A stretch of 64,000 nt of DNA, from contig CAYYFL010000004.1 of NCBI GenBank assembly GCA_964471325.1, positions 1-64,000 on the forward strand, written 5' to 3'. The DNA comes from Velamenicoccus sp964471325 (GTDB taxonomy: Bacteria > Omnitrophota > Gorgyraeia > Velamenicoccales > Velamenicoccaceae). Position numbers and translations under genes: made by a program. Shown here in pieces: positions 26,467-33,916 of this stretch (its first letter is position 1; each line of letters starts with the position of its first letter). The notes beneath the pieces are model-generated. The model saw only the letters and a list, made by a program, of their open reading frames with translations, was not told the origin of the DNA and did no database searches.

Positions 26467-27584
26467 CTGTTATTCAACACAAGCGCGGCGATGTCGCGAG
26501 ATGATGCCGGCTTTGCCAGCGCGCAGCCATTCGTATGCGATGGCGCCTCGCGATCTGACAAGCCCCCCGCCAGGATACAACGCACCGCAGGCACGACATC
26601 CGCAACGCTCTCGGCGCTGAAGGCCGCGCGCGAATCAACCAGGAAATCCGTATTCCTGGCCTCCTGTCCAGGGATAGGATTCAAGATCACCATCGGCAAT
26701 CCTTTGGCAAGGGACTCAGCCGTCGTGATGCCGCCCGGTTTTGTAATCACAAGGTTCGCTACGCTCATCAAGCGGTCAATTTCTCCGGTGTATTTAAAAA
26801 TCAAGACGCGTTTTTGAAACTTTTGACGCACCATCCACCGGTAGAGCTTGCGGTTAAGGCCGCAGACCACCATCATCTGCATCGGCAATTCGCATTCATC
26901 CAGCTGTTTGATGATCTGCTTGATGGGGCCGAGTCCATGACCGCCCCCCATCACCAGAGCAGCGGGAATATCCTTGTCCAGACCGTATTGTGCACGGATT
27001 TCTACGGCATCAACGGTTTTAGCGAATTTGGGGTCAATGGGGATGCCCAGCGTTCGTATCTTCTCAGGCGGCACGCCCTTGCGAGAAAGCTCCTGGCCAG
27101 TCTGTTCGCCGGCCACAACGTAAAAATCAACTTCATCGTAGACCCAAAATGAATGCGGCGCAAAGTCCGTCAAGACCCCGTAAAGCTTAAAACGCCCCCC
27201 TCGTTCACGTTTATATGCCGACAGGATCCCGCAAGGAAAAGCCTGGGTGCACACAACGGCATCGGCCGAAAATTCGCCCAAAAGGTTTTCCAGTTTACCG
27301 AATGCCCTGCGGTGCAGCCACGTCTTAAAACTGTCGCTCTTTTTGACAAAAGACGGCCGATCATAAAAAAAGCGCCAAATAGATGGAACTCTTTTAATGA
27401 CAAATAGATAGACCTTATGTGTCAACCACTCCGTAACAGGAAAAAAATAACGGAAAGCATTGATGCATTTTACCGTCACAGAGGGATCGACGATCTCAAA
27501 TCCCTTCTTCAAAGCAGAGGCGGCGCTATGATGTCCGGACCGTTCCGTAATATATAAAATCAGCACTCTTTTCCCTGAAAGCAT
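26463..27584 (-). CDS. Family 28 glycosyltransferase, MGDG-synthase-like
   Basis: A 373-residue GT-B protein. RVLILYITERSGHHSAASALKKGF at the N-terminus is the diacylglycerol-acceptor region of the monogalactosyldiacylglycerol synthase/UgtP group, then YGVLTDFAPHSFW, VMGGGHGLGPI and the donor site VANLVITKPGGITTAESLAKGLPMVI with IPGQEARN. It likely adds a sugar from UDP to a lipid at the inner membrane. The gene directly upstream of the acyltransferase (ATGA overlap) points to a joint glycolipid pathway. The C-terminal 30 residues are less conserved. Confidence 0.83.
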   Translation of the reverse strand: MLSGKRVLILYITERSGHHSAASALKKGFEIVDPSVTVKCINAFRYFFPVTEWLTHKVYLFVIKRVPSIWRFFYDRPSFVKKSDSFKTWLHRRAFGKLENLLGEFSADAVVCTQAFPCGILSAYKRERGGRFKLYGVLTDFAPHSFWVYDEVDFYVVAGEQTGQELSRKGVPPEKIRTLGIPIDPKFAKTVDAVEIRAQYGLDKDIPAALVMGGGHGLGPIKQIIKQLDECELPMQMMVVCGLNRKLYRWMVRQKFQKRVLIFKYTGEIDRLMSVANLVITKPGGITTAESLAKGLPMVILNPIPGQEARNTDFLVDSRAAFSAESVADVVPAVRCILAGGLSDREAPSHTNGCALAKPASSRDIAALVLNNR

Positions 27585-27728
27585 ACGTGTCAGTTTAACA
27601 GAAAAGTCTTTCTATTTCAAAGGGTTTTAACGGATTTCAGCACGTCAAATTCCTTGGAAAATCAGGTAAAAATAGGCGGCCAGGCGGAGTTTTTTTGCAG
27701 GCAGAAGGTCAGGAGTCCGGGCCTGTTT

Positions 27729-28502
27729 TTATGGCGTTTCAACAGACGTCGCAGCCAGATAGAACATGCCGAAGGATATAAGGCCCTGGATACGCACGGG
27801 GAGGCGTTTTGGGTCATCCGTCAACCAGATCTTGTATTTGGAAGGTTGACTTTCGATGTAAAAAACAGAAAATCTCCCCAAAGGAACCTTCAGGGAGGTC
27901 TTGGATTTCACGGTCAACTCAAATTTTTGCGTTGGAAGATTGACCGCATATGTCTTTCCGACAGCCATGTCCGGATCATTGCGTAAACGATAGATCAACA
28001 GGAGAACATTTTCCAAGGAGGTGTCGGAAGAAATCGTTTCAGTCTGTGAAGCTTTGCCATCCGTGGTTTTTGAGATAACCACACTCTTGCTGCCGGCTGC
28101 ATATGCTTCTTCGATCACTTCTTGCCTGCCGAAAAGCCTGACACGCCTCTCCACTTTATGCGGAAATTTGAAATCTTCGGAACCGTAGACATCTTCAGTG
28201 TCGTTGACCGAAAATGTTTCGACGCGAAGCCTCACATGCTGGCTGACGCCTTCCCGGCTTTCGTCGCGCCCCACATACGTTAAAACCCCGGAACCGACCT
28301 TGATAATATTGGAATAAACACCGAAAGAAATCGATTCTCCCGCCGGAAAAACTGTTTTTATGGTATCTGCGGTTTTCCGGGCAGCCGCAGGTCTGGTCTC
28401 GCTCGGCCCCAAAAGAACAGGGGATGTGCGCCCCAAAAACAGGAATCCGCCTGCGGCGGCACCCAGGATAAGAACAGCAAACAGAACTCGATATAATTTC
28501 AT
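27729..28502 (-). CDS. DUF3108 domain protein, secreted or membrane-anchored
   Basis: A 257-residue protein with one N-terminal hydrophobic segment (residues about 5-24, VLFAVLILGAAAGGFLF) and a periplasmic beta-rich domain matching DUF3108: FPAGESISFGVYSNIIKVGSG, VNLPTQKFELTVKSK, and KYKIWLTDDPKRLPVRI near the end, which is the most typical motif. Function of the family is unknown; it is often near envelope genes. The start overlaps the zinc-ribbon gene (ATGA). It is the last gene of the operon that begins with the GH57 gene. Confidence 0.75.
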   Translation of the reverse strand: MKLYRVLFAVLILGAAAGGFLFLGRTSPVLLGPSETRPAAARKTADTIKTVFPAGESISFGVYSNIIKVGSGVLTYVGRDESREGVSQHVRLRVETFSVNDTEDVYGSEDFKFPHKVERRVRLFGRQEVIEEAYAAGSKSVVISKTTDGKASQTETISSDTSLENVLLLIYRLRNDPDMAVGKTYAVNLPTQKFELTVKSKTSLKVPLGRFSVFYIESQPSKYKIWLTDDPKRLPVRIQGLISFGMFYLAATSVETP

Positions 28503-28813
28503 GTTTTAAAAAAATCTTTTGCCTTGCGTTTATCGGCTATGTCTTTGACATCCTGATACTCCACGTATGTCAGGTCCGGCCGCTTCTGGCAGACCCTGGC
28601 GATCATGGTCCCCTTGACGGCGTCCGGATTCTTGCGCAGGGTGATATAACGGAAGTCCGTGCCGCATTGCGGACAATATTTTTCGCGGGCATAATCGATC
28701 CCTATATGCCTGCAGCTGAAACAGTCTCCCATCAATTCTCCTGCCACAAGCAGATGCGCGGCAACCGTATCATAATCCAGTTCCTGACCTACGCGCAAAT
28801 AAACTTTTTCCAC
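28499..28813 (-). CDS. Small zinc-ribbon protein
   Basis: A 104-residue protein with two CxxC pairs (GDCFSCRHIG and KYCPQCGTDF, residues about 31-52) that can form a zinc ribbon. The rest is charged and has no recognisable domain. GTG start at 28813 with GGAAGG eight bases upstream. It lies between the basic EF-Tu-like protein gene (18 bp away) and the DUF3108 gene (ATGA overlap), so it belongs to the same operon. Function unknown; a nucleic-acid or protein-binding role is only a guess from the fold. Confidence 0.7.
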   Translation of the reverse strand: MEKVYLRVGQELDYDTVAAHLLVAGELMGDCFSCRHIGIDYAREKYCPQCGTDFRYITLRKNPDAVKGTMIARVCQKRPDLTYVEYQDVKDIADKRKAKDFFKT

Positions 28814-28831
28814 AGGCGCAACCTTCCGTTA

Positions 28832-29359
28832 TTACAGTCTGGTCAAAAAAACCTGATCACCTTCGTGCACATCCTTAAAAACCTCCAAACCGATTTCCTG
28901 CCCTTTGGCCGCCCGTTCAATCGGTTCTCGGTCGATCTGCATGGAGCCGACCGTCTGCCTGAAATCCGTATTCTTCCCCTTGACCCAGATGGCGTCGCCG
29001 ATCGCCAAAGGAACGCGGCACTTAAAGACTGCCGCCTTTACTTTGGGGAAATAATGCGTGATCTCACCTGCCGGGACCCATGGAGTTTTCGCAGCTTTGT
29101 TCTTTGCTTTTGCCGGCCTCGGAGCTTTAGGGGCAGGTCGGCGCGGGCGCCGGCGAAGTTTTCGTGCCTTACGCCGCGCCTTATGTCTTACGACACGCTT
29201 CTTTTTCCGAGAGGATATCTTCCTGTGAGAAAAACGAATTCTCCGACGAGAAACAGGGCGCCGGCGCGCATGCCTTTTCGCTATGGATGGGCGTCGTTTT
29301 TTGCGCTTTTTAAACCCGAAGACCCGGCCAAGCGCTTTAAGGAATTTTTTAAAAACCAT
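28832..29359 (-). CDS. Basic protein with C-terminal EF-Tu domain-II-like barrel
   Basis: A 175-residue protein in two parts. Residues 1 to about 92 are extremely basic, almost only Arg, Lys, Ala, Pro and His (for example RPSIAKRHARRRPVSRRRIR), like a histone H1 or ribosomal-protein tail. Residues about 95-175 match the small translation-elongation-factor-like domain (GEITHYFPKVKAAVFKC, GDAIWVKGKNTDF, VGSMQIDREPI, VHEGDQVFLTRL) that resembles EF-Tu domain II and is also found at the end of U32 peptidases. The stand-alone domain is usually about 80 residues, so the basic tail is an addition. It probably binds RNA or DNA; function unknown. Confidence 0.75.
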   Translation of the reverse strand: MVFKKFLKALGRVFGFKKRKKRRPSIAKRHARRRPVSRRRIRFSHRKISSRKKKRVVRHKARRKARKLRRRPRRPAPKAPRPAKAKNKAAKTPWVPAGEITHYFPKVKAAVFKCRVPLAIGDAIWVKGKNTDFRQTVGSMQIDREPIERAAKGQEIGLEVFKDVHEGDQVFLTRL

Positions 29360-29364
29360 TCTGC

Positions 29365-29766
29365 TTAACGGGTGCTGTCAAGCGAGATATCGACATTCAG
29401 ATCGCCGTGAAGGGTGTTATGGATAAGGCAGGAACGCGCCGCTTCCAGGATCGCGCGGGCACGCGGGCCGGGATCGGCTTTGGGCAGGCGGATTTTTACT
29501 TCAACCGCCGCTATAGATTTTTTGTCGTCACTCAGGCGCCAATCAAGGGAAATGACGCAGCCTTCCGCGTTGATCTTGGCATTCTGGCAATAACGCACGA
29601 CATAGACGCCGATGCAGCTTCCTAGCGAAGCGACAAAAAGATCTGGCGGCGCCATCCCTTCGTCTGTTCCGCCTTTCTCAGGCGGGAGATCAATGGTAAG
29701 CCTATGTTCTCCCGCCATGGCCTCGAATTTAATGCCGCCCTGATAAACGACTGTAAGGTTATTCAT
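29365..29766 (-). CDS. OsmC-family protein
   Basis: A 133-residue protein of the OsmC/Ohr fold. The conserved cysteines are in LGSCIGVYVVRYC and in AARSCLIHNTL, the places of the peroxidatic pair, although the motifs are closer to the OsmC-like YhfA group than to Ohr. It may reduce organic hydroperoxides or act as a redox carrier in the cytoplasm. ATG at 29766 overlaps the nitroreductase stop (ATGA), forming a small redox pair. Confidence 0.83.
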   Translation of the reverse strand: MNNLTVVYQGGIKFEAMAGEHRLTIDLPPEKGGTDEGMAPPDLFVASLGSCIGVYVVRYCQNAKINAEGCVISLDWRLSDDKKSIAAVEVKIRLPKADPGPRARAILEAARSCLIHNTLHGDLNVDISLDSTR

Positions 29767-30263
29767 GCGAGTTGCTCCCAGTGGATCATTTCTTTCAGTG
29801 TTCTCTTTTGTGGCGCCGGTATTTCGGCAGGCGTGCCGACGGCGATCAGGCTGACCAGTTTTAAATCCTGGGTTCCGCCCAGAAAACTCCTGACTTTATC
29901 GGCGTAGTCCTTTTTGTCTCCGGCGATCCAACAGGCGCCAAGCCCGGCCATCGAGAGCGCCAATAACGCCTGGGTCGTGGCCGCGCAGCCATCCTCCAGA
30001 TAATATTTCGTATCGCGACAAAAGACGACAATGCATGCCGATGCGTATTCAAGAAAAGCGCCATTGGGAGAAACGATCGCGGAGAGTTCCTTGAGGCGGG
30101 ATTTTTGTGTGACGACAACAAACTCCCAGGGTTGGACATTTCTGGCTGTCGGGGCCTGCGAGGCCGCCCAAACGGCTTCTTCCAGGAACGTCCTGGGGAC
30201 TTCGCCCGGCCTATACTTGCGGATGCTGCGGCGATTGCTGAAGACATCCTTACGATCGCTCAT
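29763..30263 (-). CDS. Nitroreductase-family protein
   Basis: A 166-residue FMN-binding nitroreductase-like protein. N-terminal NRRSIRKYRPGEVP is the FMN phosphate-binding motif, then AASQAPTARNVQPWEFVVV and ALSMAGLGACWIAGDK, the FMN and dimer-interface motifs. C-terminal LISLIAVGTPAEIPAP is typical. NAD(P)H-dependent reductase activity is expected; the substrate is unknown. It lies 10 bp after the ParA-CBM48 gene in the same operon and is coupled to OsmC. Confidence 0.88.
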   Translation of the reverse strand: MSDRKDVFSNRRSIRKYRPGEVPRTFLEEAVWAASQAPTARNVQPWEFVVVTQKSRLKELSAIVSPNGAFLEYASACIVVFCRDTKYYLEDGCAATTQALLALSMAGLGACWIAGDKKDYADKVRSFLGGTQDLKLVSLIAVGTPAEIPAPQKRTLKEMIHWEQLA

Positions 30264-30273
30264 GCCGTCTCAA

Positions 30274-31356
30274 TCACGCCTCATCGCTGACCGTCAGGAC
30301 CGAATCGAGCTCGCCAAACGGATTCTTTTCCGAAACAGGGTTCGAAGGATCTTCTGTCCATTTTCCGTCGACGACAAAACGATATTTATAGTTGCCGGGC
30401 TTCAGGCTGACCTGGGTTTTCCAGACCCCATTGTCTTTCGTAAGACGCGACCTGTCGTCCAGGGACCAATTATTGAATTCACCGACGACATAAACGCTGT
30501 CATTCGCCGAACCCGTGAACTGGAACTCGACAGGCAAAAGCTCGCGGGTTTTCTTTTTGACGATCTTCTTCATGGCGGCCGTGATCTTTTCCATCAGGGC
30601 GCCCTCTCCGGAGATGATCTCGCGCGACAGGCTGAAATAATCCTTGGCCCCGCGGCTGTATTTATCGAAAGCGAAAATCGTCTTGGCCTCTGATTGAGAT
30701 TCTTTGATCTTTACGTTGATATGCACGATCGTATTGAAGACCTTCGACCCAAAGGCCTCCTTGATCTGATTAAGGACATTGAAAGAGTGGCGCAGGCGGG
30801 AATCGAAGTTATTCACAAGCACGCGATAGGACACTTTATGGCCAAGCCTGTCCCTGATCAGGTCGACGATCTCGACGAGCCTCTGCACGCCGTCCACCGA
30901 AAAACGGGACGCCTCGACGGGGATGATCATCTGATGCGCCGCCCGGATCGCATTCACCGTCAACAATCCCAGGTTCGGAGGACAATCGATCAGACAAAAA
31001 TCATAAGCGCCCTGAAAATCCTTCAGAATATCCTGCAATCTTGATTCGCGGCCGATCTCGTCAGACAATTCCTGGTCTATGGTCGACAACATGATGTTGG
31101 ACGGCGCCAAGTCAAAATGGGGCCCGATATTGACAATGATGTCTTTCAGCGAGCATTTGTTTTTGCTGATCTTGGACAGGCAATCATAGATGCCGATATC
31201 TTTCTCGACCCCCAGCCCCATCGAAGCATGGGCCTGAGGATCCAGGTCAATCAAAAGCGTCTTCTTGCCGTTAAGCGCCAGAGCTGCAGCCAGGTTACAA
31301 GCCGTCGTGGTCTTACCGCATCCGCCTTTTTGATTGGCAACTGCAAATATCTCCAT
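30274..31356 (-). CDS. ParA/Soj-type ATPase fused to an AMPK-beta-like glycogen-binding domain (CBM48)
   Basis: A 360-residue protein with two domains. Residues 1 to about 255 form a ParA/MinD ATPase: deviant Walker A KGGCGKTTT (K10, K15), LIDLDPQAHASMGLG, FCLIDCPPNLG (Walker B) and VEASRFSVDGVQRL. Residues about 274-360 are an E-set carbohydrate-binding module very like the glycogen-binding domain of AMPK beta: VYVVGEFNNWS (Trp297), NYKYRFVVDG (Lys324) and GKWTEDPSNP (Trp333), the residues that contact glucan in the family. I know of no standard family with this order. It suggests an ATPase that positions or partitions glycogen or another alpha-glucan. A GH57 gene and a membrane-anchored beta-sandwich gene precede it in the operon. 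Confidence 0.9.
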   Translation of the reverse strand: MEIFAVANQKGGCGKTTTACNLAAALALNGKKTLLIDLDPQAHASMGLGVEKDIGIYDCLSKISKNKCSLKDIIVNIGPHFDLAPSNIMLSTIDQELSDEIGRESRLQDILKDFQGAYDFCLIDCPPNLGLLTVNAIRAAHQMIIPVEASRFSVDGVQRLVEIVDLIRDRLGHKVSYRVLVNNFDSRLRHSFNVLNQIKEAFGSKVFNTIVHINVKIKESQSEAKTIFAFDKYSRGAKDYFSLSREIISGEGALMEKITAAMKKIVKKKTRELLPVEFQFTGSANDSVYVVGEFNNWSLDDRSRLTKDNGVWKTQVSLKPGNYKYRFVVDGKWTEDPSNPVSEKNPFGELDSVLTVSDEA

Positions 31357-31392
31357 ATCGACCTCCGGTCCTAAAAGTTTGGCCCATCCACC

Positions 31393-31971
31393 CTATTTGA
31401 CGAATTCCACACCATCTATCAAAAGAACGCCTTTTTTGCGGCGCAAATTCCATTCTTCGACGCTAAACGTCAACTGGTCCAGATGAGACCAATCGTTTAA
31501 TGCATGAAAATTTTCTCGAGGGATCTCGACGACTTTCCAGGAAGGGCCGATGTTGCGTATATAGAGGCTGGAGGTTTCTTTGCGTTTGTTTGTGAGGCTC
31601 ACTTTAACGATCCCGTCTTTCTGGCTATCGTCGTCCATCATGCGCAGGGAAAACCGCACAGATTTATACTCCCGCAGGTCTATCTCGGGCATATCGATCG
31701 TCAGGGTTTCGATCCTCGACGTCGCACGATTCAAAAAATTGTAATTCAGGCGAAAAGGCCCGTCGTGCTTGACAAGACCCAGCCGGCGCCCGACTTGGAG
31801 GCCGGTAAATCTCGAGGATGTCACGACTTTTATGGCAGCCAGAATAAATAAGGCCGTCAGCAAGAACAACAGGATGCGTTTGCTGAGAGTTTTGCGGTCT
31901 TTCTTGCGGGGCGGCTTCTTCTTTTTCTCAAAGAAAGTGCTCGCGATGTGATCCGAAATTTCTTTTTTCAT
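31393..31971 (-). CDS. Membrane-anchored protein with carbohydrate-binding-like beta-sandwich
   Basis: A 192-residue protein with a lysine-rich cytoplasmic N-terminus (residues 1-32), a single membrane helix (about 33-50, LLFLLTALFILAAIKVV) and an exported domain of about 130 residues. The domain has the pattern of CBM11/CIA30-like jelly rolls: EYKSVRFSLRM, SLYIRNIGPSWKVVEIP, LDQLTFSVEEWNLRRKKGVLLIDGVEFV, where the last strand pair is the most typical part. Binding of a glycan is a family-based inference. It sits between GH57 (110-bp gap) and the ParA-CBM48 gene (36-bp gap). The basic tail could contact the ATPase or a glucan particle. Confidence 0.65.
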   Translation of the reverse strand: MKKEISDHIASTFFEKKKKPPRKKDRKTLSKRILLFLLTALFILAAIKVVTSSRFTGLQVGRRLGLVKHDGPFRLNYNFLNRATSRIETLTIDMPEIDLREYKSVRFSLRMMDDDSQKDGIVKVSLTNKRKETSSLYIRNIGPSWKVVEIPRENFHALNDWSHLDQLTFSVEEWNLRRKKGVLLIDGVEFVK

Positions 31972-32081
31972 TGTAACATCAATGCGATACTTGTCAATAA
32001 GTTCTCTTACCTATTTATCGGCCGCAGAAGGACTTTACGTCTAAACGCTAACCTTCTGCGGTCCCAAAGGGATAGGTCTTC

Positions 32082-33635
32082 TTAGTAAGGCGACGTGGGA
32101 TCCAGCGACTGGTTCAAACAGGCAGGCGGCTCCTTCTCCATCATCCGGTATAAATTTTTTAAATGAAGCCTGTAAAGCTCGTCAAATGCAACGTTTTTGT
32201 CACCATACCACCAAAACCAGTCGCTGCCCTCCAAAACATGGACCTGTTTCATGATGCGTTCATCTTGAAGCTCCTGCGGGCTCAACAACCTCCTGGCTTC
32301 GGCGAGACATTCCCATGCCGCATTTTTAGCCGGATGCCCCATCCATTTATTCAGTGTCCCATGGATCCACGATCCCGTGGCCAAGGACGGCAACGAATGG
32401 CGCACGGGATGCTTCGCAAGGTATTCCCGCACCGTGACCGCTTTCATATAAGTTGCTTCGCTGATGCGCTGGTAAAGCGCCCTTAAAAAATCCCTGCCGT
32501 CGTTTCTGTAATACTCCCAGGCGTTTTCACCGTCGAGCGCCACCGTGACAAGGCAATCATCGTCGCCGAAATATTCGTGGATTTTCAGGACATGGTACAT
32601 GAAATTATCCACGGCATCGGTGGTGCGCCAATGCTGATATTCGAAACCGATCAGGTCCGAAAGGTATTTGTCGCGGAACAGGACCGTCAGCGGTCCGTTT
32701 TTGGTCCTGACGCCATAAGGACGGTAAAGAACACGCCCGTCCCGGTGTATCTTTTTTGCCGTATTCCACAACATCGCCTCATCAGTGACGATCCAGCTCA
32801 CTTGCGACTTCACAAGGCTCGGCAGGATATCCATGGAAACCGCCTGCTCCGAAGGCCACATCCCGATGGCAGCATCGCCGAAACGTTCCCGATAGAACTT
32901 CACCGCTTCCTGGATATGCCAGATCGCATCTTCCGGCTGGGAAAAGATCAGTTTAGGCAGGGGCGTATTTGGATTGGCGTCGCGCGCGGCAAACGAAGAA
33001 AACAACAAGGGCAAGATCGGATGAAAATAAGGAGAAACGCTAATCTCAAGTTTCCCTTCGTCCTGCAGTCTTTTATAAGCCGGGATGATTTCTTTTAAGA
33101 TGCTGAATTGCCTGGCGACAACGGCCTGCTTCTCCTCTTCTGTAAAATACCTGCCTTTCTTCACAAGCAAGCGCAATTCGGGAATATTGGCGCGGAAACA
33201 AGGGTCTATCCACGAAAGATTGAACCAGACCTGGAGGTCCAGATAATCCTGGTCGGAAAAACCGTAATCCTCGTGTTTTTTTAAAAACAACTCGTAATAT
33301 CGCGGGTGGACGGAAACGACGCGGTTCAGCTCTGCCGAAAAGAAATTCTCCCTGACAAAATGCTTTTCGTCGGGAGTTAATTCAGAAGCGCGTTTTTGGG
33401 TTAAACGGAGGAAGCGGTCCGACAACCGGCCTGCGGCATATTCCTCGATCTGTTCGAGCAACGAAGGAACGACATTAAAGGTCTGATGGACGTCCGGGAA
33501 TTCGTCCAAAAGAAGGGCCATGTCGAGATAATCTTTTGTGCCGTGCAGCCGCACCCAGGGAAGCTCGGCCTCCCCTGTCAGGAGATTCTTGTAGTACGGC
33601 TGATGCATATGAAGGATAAATGCGAGATAGACCAT
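32082..33635 (-). CDS. Glycoside hydrolase family 57 (alpha-amylase/alpha-glucanotransferase-like)
   Basis: A 517-residue cytoplasmic enzyme with no signal peptide. GH57 motifs in order: FILHMHQPYYKN (motif 1), WFNLSWIDP, AIGMWPSEQAVS (catalytic nucleophile Glu), WIVTDEAMLW and TVALDGENAWEYYRNDG (catalytic Asp). The C-terminus shows GSWIHGTLNKWMGHP and GSDWFWWYGD, as in COG1449 proteins. These enzymes act on alpha-1,4/1,6 glucans, so glycogen turnover is likely. It is the first gene of an operon that continues with two proteins bearing carbohydrate-binding-type domains. A promoter lies at 33702-33731. Confidence 0.9.
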   Translation of the reverse strand: MVYLAFILHMHQPYYKNLLTGEAELPWVRLHGTKDYLDMALLLDEFPDVHQTFNVVPSLLEQIEEYAAGRLSDRFLRLTQKRASELTPDEKHFVRENFFSAELNRVVSVHPRYYELFLKKHEDYGFSDQDYLDLQVWFNLSWIDPCFRANIPELRLLVKKGRYFTEEEKQAVVARQFSILKEIIPAYKRLQDEGKLEISVSPYFHPILPLLFSSFAARDANPNTPLPKLIFSQPEDAIWHIQEAVKFYRERFGDAAIGMWPSEQAVSMDILPSLVKSQVSWIVTDEAMLWNTAKKIHRDGRVLYRPYGVRTKNGPLTVLFRDKYLSDLIGFEYQHWRTTDAVDNFMYHVLKIHEYFGDDDCLVTVALDGENAWEYYRNDGRDFLRALYQRISEATYMKAVTVREYLAKHPVRHSLPSLATGSWIHGTLNKWMGHPAKNAAWECLAEARRLLSPQELQDERIMKQVHVLEGSDWFWWYGDKNVAFDELYRLHLKNLYRMMEKEPPACLNQSLDPTSPY

Positions 33636-33639
33636 GGGA

Positions 33640-33685
33640 AAGCTGCAAGTTCTAAGCTATAAGTTTTAAGTTGTAAGATGAAAAG
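33640..33685. repeat. Short-period AAGTT(n)TAAG intergenic repeat
   Basis: The words AAGTTCTAAGCTATAAG and TTTTAAGTTGTAAG form an irregular repeat with a period of about 9-10 bp, lying in the leader between the promoter and the GH57 start. No coding content. Confidence 0.6.
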
Positions 33686-33701
33686 CCAAAATATGTTTCC
33701 T

Positions 33702-33731
33702 ATATTAGCATGACAGACCCTCATTTGTAAA
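33702..33731 (-). promoter_or_regulatory. Candidate promoter of the GH57/ParA-CBM48 operon
   Basis: On the minus strand -35 TTTACA (33726-33731) is 18 bp from -10 TAATAT (33702-33707), giving a start about 60 bases before the GH57 ATG. It follows the terminator of the upstream barrel gene, so the operon has its own promoter. Confidence 0.5.
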
Positions 33732-33806
33732 TAGGACGGGCCTCATTAAGCGAAAAAAGCAACAAATAAAAACAGCAATGGGCATCAGAGCTAAGCTCTG
33801 ATAAGT

Positions 33807-33847
33807 AGATAAAACAAGAACCCCTGGGTTTCCCCAGGGGTTCTTGT
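33807..33847 (-). terminator. Rho-independent terminator of the outer-membrane barrel gene
   Basis: A perfect 15-bp stem (ACAAGAACCCCTGGG and its complement, 33814-33828 and 33833-33847) closes a 4-base loop and is followed on the minus strand by TTTTATC. It lies about 70 bp after the barrel gene stop. A second hairpin (arms TCAGAGC/GCTCTGA, 33785-33801) follows directly and may act as a backup. Confidence 0.9.
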
Positions 33848-33916
33848 AGAACAACTGCGCTTTCTGCGCTAGGCCCTGCGCTTATAAGGAATGGCGCAGG
33901 CCTGACGCCTTCTGCG

